Shown: positions 9,085 to 18,634, counted from the first letter of the stretch. The stretch: DNA of 64,000 nt from Chitinophagales bacterium (GCA_021323755.1 JAJPKJ010000065.1:62001-126000); one strand, 5' to 3'. Program-made: numbers and translations. Notes: generated by a model not told the origin, from the sequence alone.

Positions 9085-9218
9085 GACTATACTTTTAAAA
9101 ATGATAAAATAAAAAATTCACTAACCGAAAATAGCATGGCAACCAGGCGAAGTCAAGCAGATCTTTATAACCGGGCCCAGTTGTTAATGACGCTAACATT
9201 TTTTTCAAAATCCTTATG

Positions 9219-9234
9219 TACGATTTTGTTCGTA
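9219..9234. promoter_or_regulatory. inverted repeat TACGA-N6-TCGTA
   Basis: A perfect 5-bp inverted repeat around TTTTGT. Its left half reads TACGATTTTG, close to TTCGATTTTG in the promoter element at 5700-5715, so it may be another binding site for the same regulator. It lies within the predicted leader of paralog 2. Confidence 0.4.
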
Positions 9235-9344
9235 TTTATCGACAGAACCCTTGCCCGGCGTGCGTTTCAAATATGTTGCACAATATTATCTTTTCGCGGT
9301 TAAGCTTCTGTTAAACTACACATCGAGATTTTACATGGAGTCAA

Positions 9345-9371
9345 TAAATTTATTTTGTATCATAATCGAAC
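9345..9371 (-). promoter_or_regulatory. promoter with conserved upstream element (paralog 2)
   Basis: On the minus strand: GTTCGATTATGATACA (9371-9356), three bases, then TAAATTTA (9352-9345), a one-mismatch -7 box. It matches 15 of 16 bases of the element before paralog 1, with identical spacing. The 5' UTR would be about 255 bases. The same site lies 56 bases upstream of the plus-strand PLP enzyme and could also affect it. Confidence 0.55.
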
Positions 9372-9426
9372 ACTAAATGATATAATAATTGTTCATCTTT
9401 GCCGTAAAGATTAATTGACGATAATT

Positions 9427-10566
9427 ATGAAACTAGCAACAAAACTTATACACGCCGGCATTGAACCTGATCCATCTACCGGTGCAATCATGACGCCGAT
9501 ATATCAAACATCTACATATGTTCAAGCCGCGCCGGGAAAAAATAAAGGATATGAATATGCGCGTTCTCAAAATCCAACACGAAAAGTGTTGGAAGATGCC
9601 TGTGCTGCAATTGAAAATGGCAAATTCGGTTTGTGCTTCAGCAGTGGTGTTGCCGCAACGGATGCAGTCATAAAATTACTCCAGCCAGGCGATGAAGTGA
9701 TTGCCTGCAATGATATGTATGGCGGCACATATCGGCTGTTCACCAAGGTATTTGAAAAATTTGGAATAAAATTCCATTACATCAATATGCAAGATGCAGC
9801 CAATGTAAAGAATTTTATCAATGCTAATACAAAACTGATCTGGATTGAGACCCCAACAAATCCGTTAATGAACATCATTGATATTGCTGCTGTTTCCGCA
9901 TTGGCCAAAGGGCAAAACATTTTGGTTTGCGTTGACAATACTTTTGCTTCTCCCTATTTGCAAAATCCGCTGGATCTCGGTGCGGACATTGTTTTACATT
10001 CCGCCACAAAATATCTTGGCGGTCACAGCGATCTTATTCATGGATGTTTGGTGATCAATGACGCTGACCTGCGTGAGAAATTATATTTTCTTCAAAAAAG
10101 TTGTGGCGCCGTTCCCGGGCCTCAGGATTGTTTTCTGGTTTTGCGCGGGCTGAAAACTTTGCACCTGCGCATGCAACGTCATTGTGAGAATGGAGAAAAA
10201 GTAGCTGGATTTTTGCGCACCCATAAAAAGATTGACCGCGTTTACTGGTGCGGGTTTGAAGATCATCCGGGTTACGATATTGCAAAAAAACAAATGCGGG
10301 GCTTTGGCGGCATGATGAGTTTTGAATTAAAAGATAACAGCAAAGAAGCCGTAACAAAAGTTTTATCATCCACCAAAATATTTGCATTGGCAGAAAGTTT
10401 AGGTGGAGTTGAATCGCTCATCAATCATCCTGCTTCGATGACCCACGCTTCCATTCCACGTGAAGAAAGATTAAAAAATGGTTTGACAGATTCATTGATA
10501 AGACTGAGTGTTGGCATTGAAGACATTGATGATCTGATTGATGATTTGCAGCAAGCAATAGGATAA
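9427..10566 (+). CDS. cystathionine gamma-synthase / gamma-lyase family PLP enzyme
   Basis: A 379-residue Cys/Met metabolism PLP enzyme, acting in the cytoplasm in transsulfuration. The PLP-binding Lys is in HSATKYLGGHSD (Lys195); YARSQNPTR, FSSGVAATDA, VDNTFASPYLQ and SLGGVESLINHPASMTH are family signatures. Sequence alone does not separate gamma-synthase from gamma-lyase or methionine gamma-lyase with certainty. The ATG at 9427 is preferred to the in-frame TTG at 9415. The next gene starts two bases after the stop, so they are cotranscribed. Confidence 0.9.
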   Translation: MKLATKLIHAGIEPDPSTGAIMTPIYQTSTYVQAAPGKNKGYEYARSQNPTRKVLEDACAAIENGKFGLCFSSGVAATDAVIKLLQPGDEVIACNDMYGGTYRLFTKVFEKFGIKFHYINMQDAANVKNFINANTKLIWIETPTNPLMNIIDIAAVSALAKGQNILVCVDNTFASPYLQNPLDLGADIVLHSATKYLGGHSDLIHGCLVINDADLREKLYFLQKSCGAVPGPQDCFLVLRGLKTLHLRMQRHCENGEKVAGFLRTHKKIDRVYWCGFEDHPGYDIAKKQMRGFGGMMSFELKDNSKEAVTKVLSSTKIFALAESLGGVESLINHPASMTHASIPREERLKNGLTDSLIRLSVGIEDIDDLIDDLQQAIG

Positions 10567-10568
10567 AA

Positions 10569-11342
10569 ATGATTCGTAATAATCTTAAGGAATTTCTTGA
10601 TAAAAAGGTTGATGAATATGATCAGCCTTTTTTTATTAAAGACGATCCTATTTCTATTCCTCATCAATTCGGCAAAAAACAAGACATTGAAATTGCGGCT
10701 TTCTTCACTTCGATCTTTTCCTGGGGGAACCGCACAACCATTATTAAAAAAAGCAAAGAGCTGATGGAATTAATGGACAATGCGCCGCATCAATTTTGCC
10801 TGAATCATAGTAAAGAAGAATTGAAAAGATTATTAACATTCAGGCACAGAACATTTAATGCCACCGATCTTTTATATTTTATTGAATTTTTCAAATTTCA
10901 TTATTCCAATAATCCCTCTCTCGAAAATGCTTTTACAAAATGGATGACAAAAAAAGACGAAACAATTGCCAATGCATTAACTGGTTTTTACCATTATTTT
11001 TTCTCTCTTGAAGAGGCTCCGAGCAGAACGTTCAAGCATATTGCCTCTCCAGAAAAAAATTCGAGCTGTAAGAGGTTGAATATGTTCTTGCGGTGGATGG
11101 TTAGAAAGGATGATCGCGGCGTTGATTTCGGAATCTGGAAAAATATTTCGCCATCACAGTTGATTTGCCCGGTTGATATCCATGTGGCACGAGTGTCGAA
11201 AAGGTTTGGGTTGATAACAAGAAATCAGATCGACTGGCAGGCTGCCTTGGAACTGACTTCGTATTTGCGTAAATTGGATAAAGATGATCCGGTTAAATAT
11301 GATTTCGCCTTATTTGCACTTGGCGTTATAGAAAATTTTTAA
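10569..11342 (+). CDS. TIGR02757 / DUF2400 family protein
   Basis: A 257-residue protein of the TIGR02757 (DUF2400) family, typical of Bacteroidota, function unproven. Recognised by FRHRTFNATDLLYF near residue 93, SCKRLNMFLRWMVR in the middle, and CPVDIHVARVSKRFGL followed by a helical tail. The last two segments resemble the helix-hairpin-helix region of DNA glycosylases, suggesting a distant HhH-GPD relative, but I see no clear catalytic residues. No signal peptide. Starts two bases after the PLP enzyme stop, and another small gene follows 11 bases downstream. Confidence 0.82.
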   Translation: MIRNNLKEFLDKKVDEYDQPFFIKDDPISIPHQFGKKQDIEIAAFFTSIFSWGNRTTIIKKSKELMELMDNAPHQFCLNHSKEELKRLLTFRHRTFNATDLLYFIEFFKFHYSNNPSLENAFTKWMTKKDETIANALTGFYHYFFSLEEAPSRTFKHIASPEKNSSCKRLNMFLRWMVRKDDRGVDFGIWKNISPSQLICPVDIHVARVSKRFGLITRNQIDWQAALELTSYLRKLDKDDPVKYDFALFALGVIENF

Positions 11343-11353
11343 ACCCATTATTT

Positions 11354-11683
11354 ATGGAGAATGAAGTGTTATTGGCAACCTTAAAGAATGCCCTGCAAAT
11401 TGATATTATTGAAAAGATCTCATTTGAAAACATAAAAGCAACTCTGGCTAACCGCATTGATCATCTTATCCATAATAATTTCGATGAGCTGATCAACCTC
11501 CTGTATAAGGTTGATGTGAATGAAAATAAGTTGAAAAAATTATTAAAAGAAAACGCAGACGCTGATGCTGCTGGTATTATTGCGGATTTGATAATAGAAA
11601 GGCAACTACAAAAAATTGAAACGAGAAGTGAATTCAGGGCTGCGAATAAAAAAGATGAAAATGGGGACGAAGAAAAATGGTGA
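11354..11683 (+). CDS. small helical hypothetical protein
   Basis: 109 residues, strongly helical and charged, no signal peptide or membrane segment, with a highly acidic and basic tail (KKDENGDEEKW). I do not recognise a family. It is the third gene of a plus-strand run, 11 bases after the DUF2400 gene, and its stop lies one base from the stop of the convergent hydroxylase. The tight operon spacing and good codon usage support it being real. Confidence 0.65.
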   Translation: MENEVLLATLKNALQIDIIEKISFENIKATLANRIDHLIHNNFDELINLLYKVDVNENKLKKLLKENADADAAGIIADLIIERQLQKIETRSEFRAANKKDENGDEEKW

Positions 11684-11684
11684 G

Positions 11685-12380
11685 TTATGAAACCTTTTGT
11701 TTCGGGGTTTTTATGATAGTTTTCCTGAACATCAGTTCTTTTACTTTCTCCTTATCTTCTTTTTCTTTTTTCAGGTCGAACATCGTTCCAAAAAAACGGT
11801 CCCAAAGCGTTGTGCTAACGCCAAAACCCTGATGATCATTCTTATAATGATGAAGATGGTGATTACGCCATAGCGGTTTCAGCCATTTGAATGGCGGGTT
11901 CCATGCATGGATCGCATAGTGCATGGTCCCATACATTAAATAGCCAAGTATAAATCCCGGAAAAAACATAAATACCAATTGACCAATAATCAAATACATC
12001 AGTGAAAAAATAATGGATGCCAGAATTATTGATGGAACGGGCGGCATGAACAATCTTTCCCTATCCCGGGGATATTCGTGATGATTTCCATGCATTACAT
12101 AAACAAACTTCCTTGCGCGATTGCTTTCGGCCACCCAGTGAAACATAAAACGATGCATGATGTATTCAAAAAATGTCCAGAAAAATGTTCCTGCAATGAA
12201 CATCAATACTATCATTTCAGCAGAAAAATTAAGTTTTACGCTGCTCCGATATATACAAAATACCATAACTGGCAGATACATTCCCCAAATCACAAGCGGA
12301 TGCGTCTTGGTGAGCATTTCCAGGTACTCATTCTTAAACAATTGAGCCTGTCCCTTATTATGTATTTTTTCGAACTTCAT
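11685..12380 (-). CDS. sterol desaturase / fatty acid hydroxylase family protein
   Basis: A 231-residue membrane di-iron oxygenase. The histidine clusters that bind iron are all present: HRFMFH, HGNHHEYPRD, HYAIH and HHLHHY, between about four membrane helices. The layout matches the fatty acid 2-hydroxylase (Scs7-like) branch, which hydroxylates ceramide or fatty acyl chains; Bacteroidota make sphingolipids and 2-hydroxy lipids, so that role is plausible but inferred. Acts in the inner membrane. Single gene convergent with the operon to its left; its 220-base upstream region is shared with the divergent FAH-family gene. Confidence 0.88.
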   Translation of the reverse strand: MKFEKIHNKGQAQLFKNEYLEMLTKTHPLVIWGMYLPVMVFCIYRSSVKLNFSAEMIVLMFIAGTFFWTFFEYIMHRFMFHWVAESNRARKFVYVMHGNHHEYPRDRERLFMPPVPSIILASIIFSLMYLIIGQLVFMFFPGFILGYLMYGTMHYAIHAWNPPFKWLKPLWRNHHLHHYKNDHQGFGVSTTLWDRFFGTMFDLKKEKEDKEKVKELMFRKTIIKTPKQKVS

Positions 12381-12545
12381 TATTGAAACTGGGAGCGTAA
12401 AAGTACAAAAAACTACTCAATTATCCTCATCTAATTGTCATTTTACTGTTTGATTTACCCCTGTCCAGCAACTAATCCATCAAACAATTTACACCAAACA
12501 TTTAACATTGCATATTATCTCACAGCTATCCCTAGTTGTTCCCCC

Positions 12546-12575
12546 TTTGGAGCTCACACATATTCCCTAATTTTA
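12546..12575 (+). promoter_or_regulatory. promoter of the FAH-family gene
   Basis: TTTG (12546-12549), 18-base spacer, TAATTTTA (12568-12575): a Bacteroidota promoter with one mismatch in the -7 box, 25 bases before the ATG at 12601. Confidence 0.5.
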
Positions 12576-12600
12576 CCCACTTTCAAAAAAAAGCATCATT

Positions 12601-13608
12601 ATGAAATTTGTTTCTTACCTGAATGAAGAACATGATCAATTGGCCATTTTGGTTGATGGATTATTATTCGATATGGAAATCATTCATCCGGATCTTCCGG
12701 GCAATATGCAAATGTTCTTAAATTATTGGGATGATTTTTTGCCCATCGTTCAGGCGGGAGAAATTTCAATAATCGAAGGCAATATTTCAAAAGAAAAAGG
12801 AATAAAATATGAATCGGTACAATTATTACCACCCGTGCCTTTACCAACATCATGCAGGGATGCATACGCCTTTCGGCAACATGTTGCCGCTGCGCGTCGC
12901 AATCGCGGATTGGAAATGATCAATGAATTTGACCAATACCCCGTTTTTTACTTCACCAATCATCACAGTGTGCAGGGCCCGGGCGAAATAAAATGTATGC
13001 CCGATCATTTTGAAAAACTTGATTTTGAACTGGAGGTTGCCATCGTTATTTGTAAACATGGCCGCAACATCCGCGCAGAAGAAGCTGAGGAATATATTGG
13101 CGGATTAATGATCATGAATGACATGAGCGCAAGAAAATTACAAATGGAAGAAATGTTGCTCAACCTCGGACCGGCAAAAGGAAAAGATTTTGCAACCGTT
13201 GTTGGACCCACTCTGGTTACATTAAACGAGTTGCAGCCATTTGCAGTGAATGGCAAAGAAGGTCATGTTGGTAAAAGCTGGAATCTTCGCATGCAATGCC
13301 GCGTTAATGGAAAAACAGTGAGCGACGGAAACCTATCCGATATGGATTGGACCTTTGCGGAGATCATTGAGCGTGCGTCCTATGGCGCTGATCTGTTTGC
13401 AGGAGATATCATCGGCAGCGGAACTGTTGGAACAGGTTGTTTTCTTGAATTGAATGGAACCGGGAAATTGAATGATCCCAATTATCCAGAACAATGGCTG
13501 CAAGAAGGCGATGAAATTGAAATGGAAATTGACGGATTGGGCATTCTAAAAAATAATATTGTAAAGGATGAAGATGACTTTTCAATTTTATCAAAAAAGA
13601 AATCATAG
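12601..13608 (+). CDS. fumarylacetoacetate hydrolase family protein
   Basis: A 335-residue FAH-superfamily enzyme; these hydrolyse or decarboxylate 2-keto acids with a divalent metal, often at the end of aromatic degradation. Metal-ligand region EKLDFELEVAIVI (around residue 140), then GLMIMNDMSAR, GPAKGKDFATVVGPTLV and GDIIGSGTVGTG near the C-terminus are typical. An N-terminal domain of about 75 residues precedes the catalytic fold. No aromatic pathway genes flank it, so the substrate is unknown; the length fits the branch often annotated as fumarylacetoacetase. Confidence 0.88.
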   Translation: MKFVSYLNEEHDQLAILVDGLLFDMEIIHPDLPGNMQMFLNYWDDFLPIVQAGEISIIEGNISKEKGIKYESVQLLPPVPLPTSCRDAYAFRQHVAAARRNRGLEMINEFDQYPVFYFTNHHSVQGPGEIKCMPDHFEKLDFELEVAIVICKHGRNIRAEEAEEYIGGLMIMNDMSARKLQMEEMLLNLGPAKGKDFATVVGPTLVTLNELQPFAVNGKEGHVGKSWNLRMQCRVNGKTVSDGNLSDMDWTFAEIIERASYGADLFAGDIIGSGTVGTGCFLELNGTGKLNDPNYPEQWLQEGDEIEMEIDGLGILKNNIVKDEDDFSILSKKKS

Positions 13609-13722
13609 CTGAAAGATCTGTTCCCGATAAACCATGATAAATTGCCAACATGCAGCACTACAATCTCAAAACGATAAACCGAAAACTAACTTACCTTCGC
13701 AAAAATTTTGAAGAAACAGAAT

Positions 13723-15249
13723 ATGAGTACGCAACATCTTTCTGAGCAGGAAATCATTCGCCGCGAGAAATTAGCTGAACTTCAGCAATTGGGAATCAAC
13801 GCATACCCGGCACCGTTATACCCGGTGAATACTACAGCTGCCTTTATCAAATCAAATTATAAAGGCGAAGAAAATAAATCAGATTTTGCAGATGTTTGTG
13901 TCGCCGGACGAATCATGAGCATTCGCGATATGGGCAAGGCTTCATTTGCCGTGTTACAGGATAGTTCCGGGAAAATCCAGTTGTATGTAAAAAGGGATGA
14001 GATTGCACCCGGCGAAGACAAATCTTTATACGATAAAGTTTGGAAACATTTATTGGACATGGGCGACATTATCGGGGTGAAGGGGTACGTGTTCACTACA
14101 AAAACGGGAGAGACCTCTATTCACGTTCATGAATTAACGCTATTATCAAAAGCGCTTAGGCCATTACCGATCGTAAAAGAAAAAGAAGGCGAAACTTTTG
14201 ATGCCGTAACCGACCCGGAATTTCGTTACCGTCAGCGCTATGCTGATCTAATCGTTAATCCGCAGGTAAAAGAAACTTTTATCAGCCGCACAAAAATGAT
14301 CAATTCCATCCGCGAGTTTCTAAATGAGCGCGGAGCCATAGAGGTTGATACGCCAGTGCTGCAAAGCATTCCTGGCGGAGCAGCGGCAAAACCTTTCATT
14401 ACTCATCACAATGCATTGGATGTTCCTTTTTATTTGCGCATTGCAAATGAGTTATATTTAAAAAGATTGATTGTTGGGGGTTTTGATTGGGTTTATGAAT
14501 TCAGTCGCAACTTCAGAAATGAAGGAATGGACAGAACACACAATCCTGAATTCACCATCCTCGAATTTTATGTTGCCTACAAGGATTATTTCTGGATGAT
14601 GGAAACAACGGAACAACTTTTAGAAAAAGCTGCGTTGGCAATAAACAGTAAAACAAAGACATGGGTTGGTAATGTTGAAATTGATTTCAAAGCACCATTT
14701 AAGCGCATAAGCATTTACGATGCGATTAAAGAGCACACAGGCATTGACGTTAGTGATATGAATGAAGAAAGGTTAAATGAAGTTTGCCATCAACTAAATA
14801 TTCATGTTGATAATTCAATGGGCAAAGGGAAATTGATCGATGAAATATTCGGTGAAAAATGTGAGCATCATTTTATTCAACCGACATTCATTATAGATTA
14901 TCCTGTTGAAATGAGCCCCCTTACAAAAAAACACAGAAGTAAACCAGGGTTGGTAGAGCGCTTTGAATTAATGATCAATGGTAAAGAAATTGCCAATGCA
15001 TACAGTGAATTGAATGATCCGATCGATCAGCGTGAGCGTTTTGAAGAGCAACTGAAATTGATGGCGCGAGGTGATGATGAGGCCATGTTCATCGATAATG
15101 ATTTTTTACGGGCGCTGGAATATGGAATGCCGCCTACTTCGGGGATTGGTATCGGGATAGACAGATTATGCATGTTACTGACCAATCAGCCATCCATACA
15201 GGATGTACTTTTATTTCCTCAGATGCGTCCTGAAAAAAATTTAGATTAA
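13723..15249 (+). CDS. lysS: lysyl-tRNA synthetase, class II
   Basis: Charges tRNA-Lys in the cytoplasm. 508 residues: OB-fold anticodon-binding domain (about 55-160, with [19 protein letters not shown]), then the class II catalytic core with motif 1 around [18 protein letters not shown], motif 2 [20 protein letters not shown] region and motif 3 [14 protein letters not shown]. The ATG at 13723 is chosen over an in-frame TTG at 13708. A TACCTTCG at 13692-13699 is a possible -7 box. Single gene. Confidence 0.97.
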   Translation: MSTQHLSEQEIIRREKLAELQQLGINAYPAPLYPVNTTAAFIKSNYKGEENKSDFADVCVAGRIMSIRDMGKASFAVLQDSSGKIQLYVKRDEIAPGEDKSLYDKVWKHLLDMGDIIGVKGYVFTTKTGETSIHVHELTLLSKALRPLPIVKEKEGETFDAVTDPEFRYRQRYADLIVNPQVKETFISRTKMINSIREFLNERGAIEVDTPVLQSIPGGAAAKPFITHHNALDVPFYLRIANELYLKRLIVGGFDWVYEFSRNFRNEGMDRTHNPEFTILEFYVAYKDYFWMMETTEQLLEKAALAINSKTKTWVGNVEIDFKAPFKRISIYDAIKEHTGIDVSDMNEERLNEVCHQLNIHVDNSMGKGKLIDEIFGEKCEHHFIQPTFIIDYPVEMSPLTKKHRSKPGLVERFELMINGKEIANAYSELNDPIDQRERFEEQLKLMARGDDEAMFIDNDFLRALEYGMPPTSGIGIGIDRLCMLLTNQPSIQDVLLFPQMRPEKNLD

Positions 15250-15290
15250 CCCCCGTTTCATCCAATTGTTTCTTTTCTTCCAAATTAATT

Positions 15291-15321
15291 TTTGAAAAAG
15301 CCTTAAAAAAAATTAAATTAG
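15291..15321 (+). promoter_or_regulatory. candidate promoter of the DoxX-like gene
   Basis: TTTG (15291-15294), 19-base spacer, TAAATTAG (15314-15321), one mismatch from the TAnnTTTG consensus, 22 bases before the start codon. Confidence 0.4.
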
Positions 15322-15342
15322 AAGGAACTAAACGATTGTCAT

Positions 15343-15720
15343 ATGAACAACACAACCATCTCCAGGATCGGCACCATTTTATATGCCTTGGTGATAGGCT
15401 TTTTCGGTGTCAATCATTTTCTGCAAGGAACAGGAGTACAAAAACAAATGCCACGTTTTATTCCGTACAGCATTTTTTGGGTCTATTTAACCGGTGTTTT
15501 ATTGATTGCCGCAGCAATTGCTTTATTAATCGGGAAATATGTTCGTGTAGCGGGATTATTGCTGGCTCTTTTTCTCATTCTTATTGTCTTGACCGTTCAT
15601 ATCCCAGCTATGATAAACGGAACGGGTGCCGAACATGTAAGTATCATTGTTACTAACCTGGTAAAAGATACCGGGCTTGCGGGTGCCGCGCTTATCATAG
15701 CCGGAAGGAACAGCAGTTAA
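15343..15720 (+). CDS. DoxX-family integral membrane protein
   Basis: 125 residues with four predicted membrane helices: about 8-28, 44-64, 70-90 and 100-120. Charge and helix layout, with GFFGVNHFLQGTG after helix 1, fit the DoxX/SURF4-like family of small membrane proteins, some linked to quinone and thiol redox balance. Function here not established. Stands alone between lysS and the convergent SDR gene. Confidence 0.75.
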   Translation: MNNTTISRIGTILYALVIGFFGVNHFLQGTGVQKQMPRFIPYSIFWVYLTGVLLIAAAIALLIGKYVRVAGLLLALFLILIVLTVHIPAMINGTGAEHVSIIVTNLVKDTGLAGAALIIAGRNSS

Positions 15721-15783
15721 ATATTACAAGTCAAGAAAACGCTGAATGCAAAAGCAAAGACATTTTGAGTTCGGCGTTTTGTA

Positions 15784-16605
15784 TTATATAAAGAGATCTC
15801 CCATTAGTTTGTGTTCGGGGTTAACGGCGTATTTTACAAAGTCAGTTATACCTTCTTTTTGCAACACTTCTTCATCAATAAAAAAATTACCGGTGCATTC
15901 AAAAGATGGTTTTTGCAAAATGTAAAAAGCAGCATCTGCAACAATATCAACAGTCCGGCTTCTTTGCATCAAAAAATCTCCGCCCAATAAATTTTTCACT
16001 GCCGCCGTTGCAATGATTGTTTTTGGCCACAATGCATTTGCTGCAATTCGAAACTTTTTCAATTCTTCTGCAAGACCTAAAACAATCATGCTCATCCCAT
16101 ATTTACTCATCGTGTATGCAAGATGATTGCCAAACCAGTTTACATCTAAATTAATTGGCGGGGAAAGATTTAAAATGTGCGGATTGGCGGAATTTTTTAA
16201 AAATGGAATACAGGCTTTGCTCATAAAAAAAGTTCCGCGGACGTTAATATTATTCATCAGATCAAATCGCTTCACTTCTGTTTGCTCTATGGGAGTGAGA
16301 TTAATTGCGCTTGCATTATTTACCAAAACATCAATTCCGCCAAAAGTATTTACTGTGGTTTCCACCGCGCGTGTAATATCTCCTTCGAACCGAATGTCCG
16401 CCTGTAAAGGTAAAACCTTACCGGGTCCCGCTTTTGCCACTTCTTCGGCGGCTGTATAAATCGTTCCTTCCAATTTGGGATTAAGCTCAACCGTTTTCCC
16501 CAGCAATGCAATATTGGCGCCTTCACGTGCAAGCCTTATGGCTATTGATTTTCCGATGCCGCGCGAACCTCCGGTTATCAATATGGTTTTATTTTCAAAA
16601 ATCAT
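15784..16605 (-). CDS. SDR family oxidoreductase (HSDL2-like)
   Basis: A 273-residue short-chain dehydrogenase. Rossmann motif TGGSRGIG at residues 11-18, NNAS near 92, the catalytic Tyr-x3-Lys in YTMSKYGMS (about 165), and a Ser-containing LNLSPP just before. The long insertion after strand 2 (LGKTVELNPKLEGTIYTAAEEV) and the NP-H residue pattern are typical of hydroxysteroid dehydrogenase-like protein 2 relatives. Cytoplasmic; substrate unknown. Monocistronic on the minus strand, convergent with the DoxX gene. Confidence 0.88.
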   Translation of the reverse strand: MIFENKTILITGGSRGIGKSIAIRLAREGANIALLGKTVELNPKLEGTIYTAAEEVAKAGPGKVLPLQADIRFEGDITRAVETTVNTFGGIDVLVNNASAINLTPIEQTEVKRFDLMNNINVRGTFFMSKACIPFLKNSANPHILNLSPPINLDVNWFGNHLAYTMSKYGMSMIVLGLAEELKKFRIAANALWPKTIIATAAVKNLLGGDFLMQRSRTVDIVADAAFYILQKPSFECTGNFFIDEEVLQKEGITDFVKYAVNPEHKLMGDLFI

Positions 16606-16814
16606 TTCGATGGTTTAAAATTATCAATCTTGCTTGAACTAAAATAGAGCTATTTACAATGTATGCAAAAAGAAACGAAGTATTACGAAAGTGCGACTAG
16701 TAATTTTACTAAAATTAGAGTAAATAGTGAATTTTATTAATTGGGCAATTGTGCTCTTGTGCTGCGCGCATTCGAATTGTATGTTTGTGTTGTTAAGATG
16801 ATTGATAAGCAAAG

Positions 16815-16965
16815 ATTCAAATCCAATTTCCGAAAAAACCAAATCCACAGGAATCCTTAGAAAGACAAAATCTAGAATCCTGAAAAACCAAAACTAACGA
16901 ATCAAGATTATCAGTCAAAACTGACAACCGTTAAAATCCAAAATCCAGTAATCCAAGATCCTAAG
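16815..16965. repeat. degenerate AATCC-type short repeats
   Basis: The word ATCC, mostly as AATCC or AATCCA/T, occurs about eight times in 150 bases (for example AAATCCACAGGAATCC and AAATCCAAAATCCAGTAATCC), with A-rich spacers. Spacing is irregular (7 to 24 bases). This is not a CRISPR array. Confidence 0.5.
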
Positions 16966-17023
16966 AAACAGAATTAAAATTTGTACCTATTGATGGCCAA
17001 GAAATGTTGGTTTGGTATCGTAC

Positions 17024-17058
17024 AAAAAAATTGAAAGCCCCGAATTTTCGGGGCTTTC
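17024..17058 (-). terminator. intrinsic terminator of the efflux operon
   Basis: Perfect 10-bp stem GAAAGCCCCG (17033-17042) / CGGGGCTTTC (17049-17058); on the minus strand a run of seven T follows. It lies 28 bases after the transporter stop. Confidence 0.9.
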
Positions 17059-17086
17059 ATCTTTTAGTAGTTTCTGGGAAAAAATG

Positions 17087-18634
17087 CTAATGTGCATCAA
17101 CAACCATGGCTGGTCTTTTCTTAAATTTTTGCAGAAAAATGATTGGTATACAAAACAAAGTGAACACACCGATAATAAGATAGAGATTATCGTAAGTGAG
17201 CAACATGGTCTGTCTCACTATTCTTCCTTCCATCGCCTGATTGGCCATTTGCTGCGCAGTTAACTGGCTGAAACCCTTACTCATAAAATTTTGAACCATT
17301 CCCTGATTATCCTGAACGTAAGCCGGATTGTATGGATTAACATATTCGATCAGTGAATTTCTTACGACACCGGATCTAATATGAATTAATGTAGTGATAA
17401 TAGCAATTCCGAAAGATCCACCCAATTGGCGCATCATATTATTCAATCCGGTTCCCTGCCCAATGTCAGGACCTTTCAAATCCTGCAATGCAAGTGTTGT
17501 TAGCGGAACAAATAAAATGCTCATTCCCAACCCGCGAATGATCAATGGTAAAAAGAAATCATTTGTTCCTGAGTTTAACGTTGAGTTGGACAACATCCAG
17601 GTAAAAATGAAAAACATGATGAATCCTCCTGCAGACATGATCTGCGCCGGCACTCCCCGTTTAAGCATCATGCCCACAAAGGGCATCATGCAAATAGTCG
17701 CTAAGCCTCCGGGAAATAATAGAAATCCTGTTTGCTGTGCAGAAAAACCAAGAAGATTTTGACAAAAGACCGGGAAGATAAATACGGAACCATATAAGGC
17801 AAACCCAAGCGTAAATGTAGTTACGATGCCAATTGCAAAACTTCGCGTTTTTAATATCCTAAAATTAACTACAGGATGATCTGTGGTTAATTCTCTCCAA
17901 ATGAAAATGATTACTGAAACTATGGTGACGAAGGTAAGGACAGCAATATAGGTTTTAGCAAACCAATCCTCTGATTCTCCTTTTTCCAGGACGACTTGCA
18001 AACTGCCGACGGCGGTCGCAAGAAATAAAATCCCCCACCAGTCGATCGGTTTCCCCTTTGCATATTTTGGCGACTCTTTTACAAAGGTTGAGACAAGAAA
18101 TGCTGCAATTGCACCAACAGGAATATTTACATAAAAAATATAAGGCCAGCTAAAATGATTCACAATATATCCGCCAATGGTAGGGCCAACAGTTGGTCCA
18201 ACAACAGCGCCTAAACCAAACAATGCCGTTGCCATTCCTATTTCTTCGCGTGGCCATGTTTCCATTAATATCGCCTGCCCGGTTGAGAGTAGACCCCCAC
18301 CCGCGAGCCCCTGAATTATTCGAAATATGATCAGCTCTGATAAACTATGGGCTTGCCCGCAAAGAAAAGACGCGAACGTGAACAGCAATATGGAAGTGAT
18401 AAAATAATTCTTTCTTCCAAACCTATCCCCAAGCCAACCAGACATTGGCAATATAATTACATTGGCCACAGCATAACTGGTAACTACCCACCCTGCGTCT
18501 TCAAGTGTTGCACCAAGATTTCCCATGATATCGGGCAATGCAACGTTAACTATGGTCGTATCAATGAGCTCGAGCAGTGCAGCGATGATAACTGTTATTG
18601 TAATGATCCATTTCCTAAAACCATGTTCTGCCAT
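17087..18634 (-). CDS. DHA2-family MFS multidrug efflux transporter (EmrB/QacA type)
   Basis: A 515-residue proton-driven exporter with about 14 membrane helices. GWLGDRFGRKNYF is the loop 2-3 motif A, GAVVGPTVGPTIGG is motif C of antiporters, and the N-terminal helix has LLELIDTTIVNVALPDIMG, the DHA2 signature. Inner membrane; likely pumps drugs or toxic metabolites through the HlyD adaptor and TolC channel coded just upstream. Last gene of the tetR-tolC-hlyD-MFS operon, 78 bases after hlyD, and followed by a strong terminator. Confidence 0.93.
   Translation of the reverse strand: MAEHGFRKWIITITVIIAALLELIDTTIVNVALPDIMGNLGATLEDAGWVVTSYAVANVIILPMSGWLGDRFGRKNYFITSILLFTFASFLCGQAHSLSELIIFRIIQGLAGGGLLSTGQAILMETWPREEIGMATALFGLGAVVGPTVGPTIGGYIVNHFSWPYIFYVNIPVGAIAAFLVSTFVKESPKYAKGKPIDWWGILFLATAVGSLQVVLEKGESEDWFAKTYIAVLTFVTIVSVIIFIWRELTTDHPVVNFRILKTRSFAIGIVTTFTLGFALYGSVFIFPVFCQNLLGFSAQQTGFLLFPGGLATICMMPFVGMMLKRGVPAQIMSAGGFIMFFIFTWMLSNSTLNSGTNDFFLPLIIRGLGMSILFVPLTTLALQDLKGPDIGQGTGLNNMMRQLGGSFGIAIITTLIHIRSGVVRNSLIEYVNPYNPAYVQDNQGMVQNFMSKGFSQLTAQQMANQAMEGRIVRQTMLLTYDNLYLIIGVFTLFCIPIIFLQKFKKRPAMVVDAH

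Larger units (their letters stand above)
9085..9426. other. 342-base divergent intergenic region
   Basis: Lies between paralog 2 (minus) and the PLP enzyme (plus). It holds the promoter element at 9345-9371 for the minus strand and a related palindromic copy at 9219-9234. A CATCTTTG at 9394-9401 could be a weak -7 box for the plus-strand gene. No RNA gene recognised. Confidence 0.6.
16606..17086. other. 481-base non-coding region with degenerate short repeats
   Basis: Between the SDR and efflux transporter genes, both on the minus strand. It holds the ATCC-rich repeat island at 16815-16965 and the efflux operon terminator. Short frames here have atypical composition and no start context. No RNA gene recognised. 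Confidence 0.65.

Noticed and set aside
16815-16965. CRISPR-like array in the ATCC-rich region
   Set aside because: No uniform repeat length, no uniform spacers, and no cas genes in the window.
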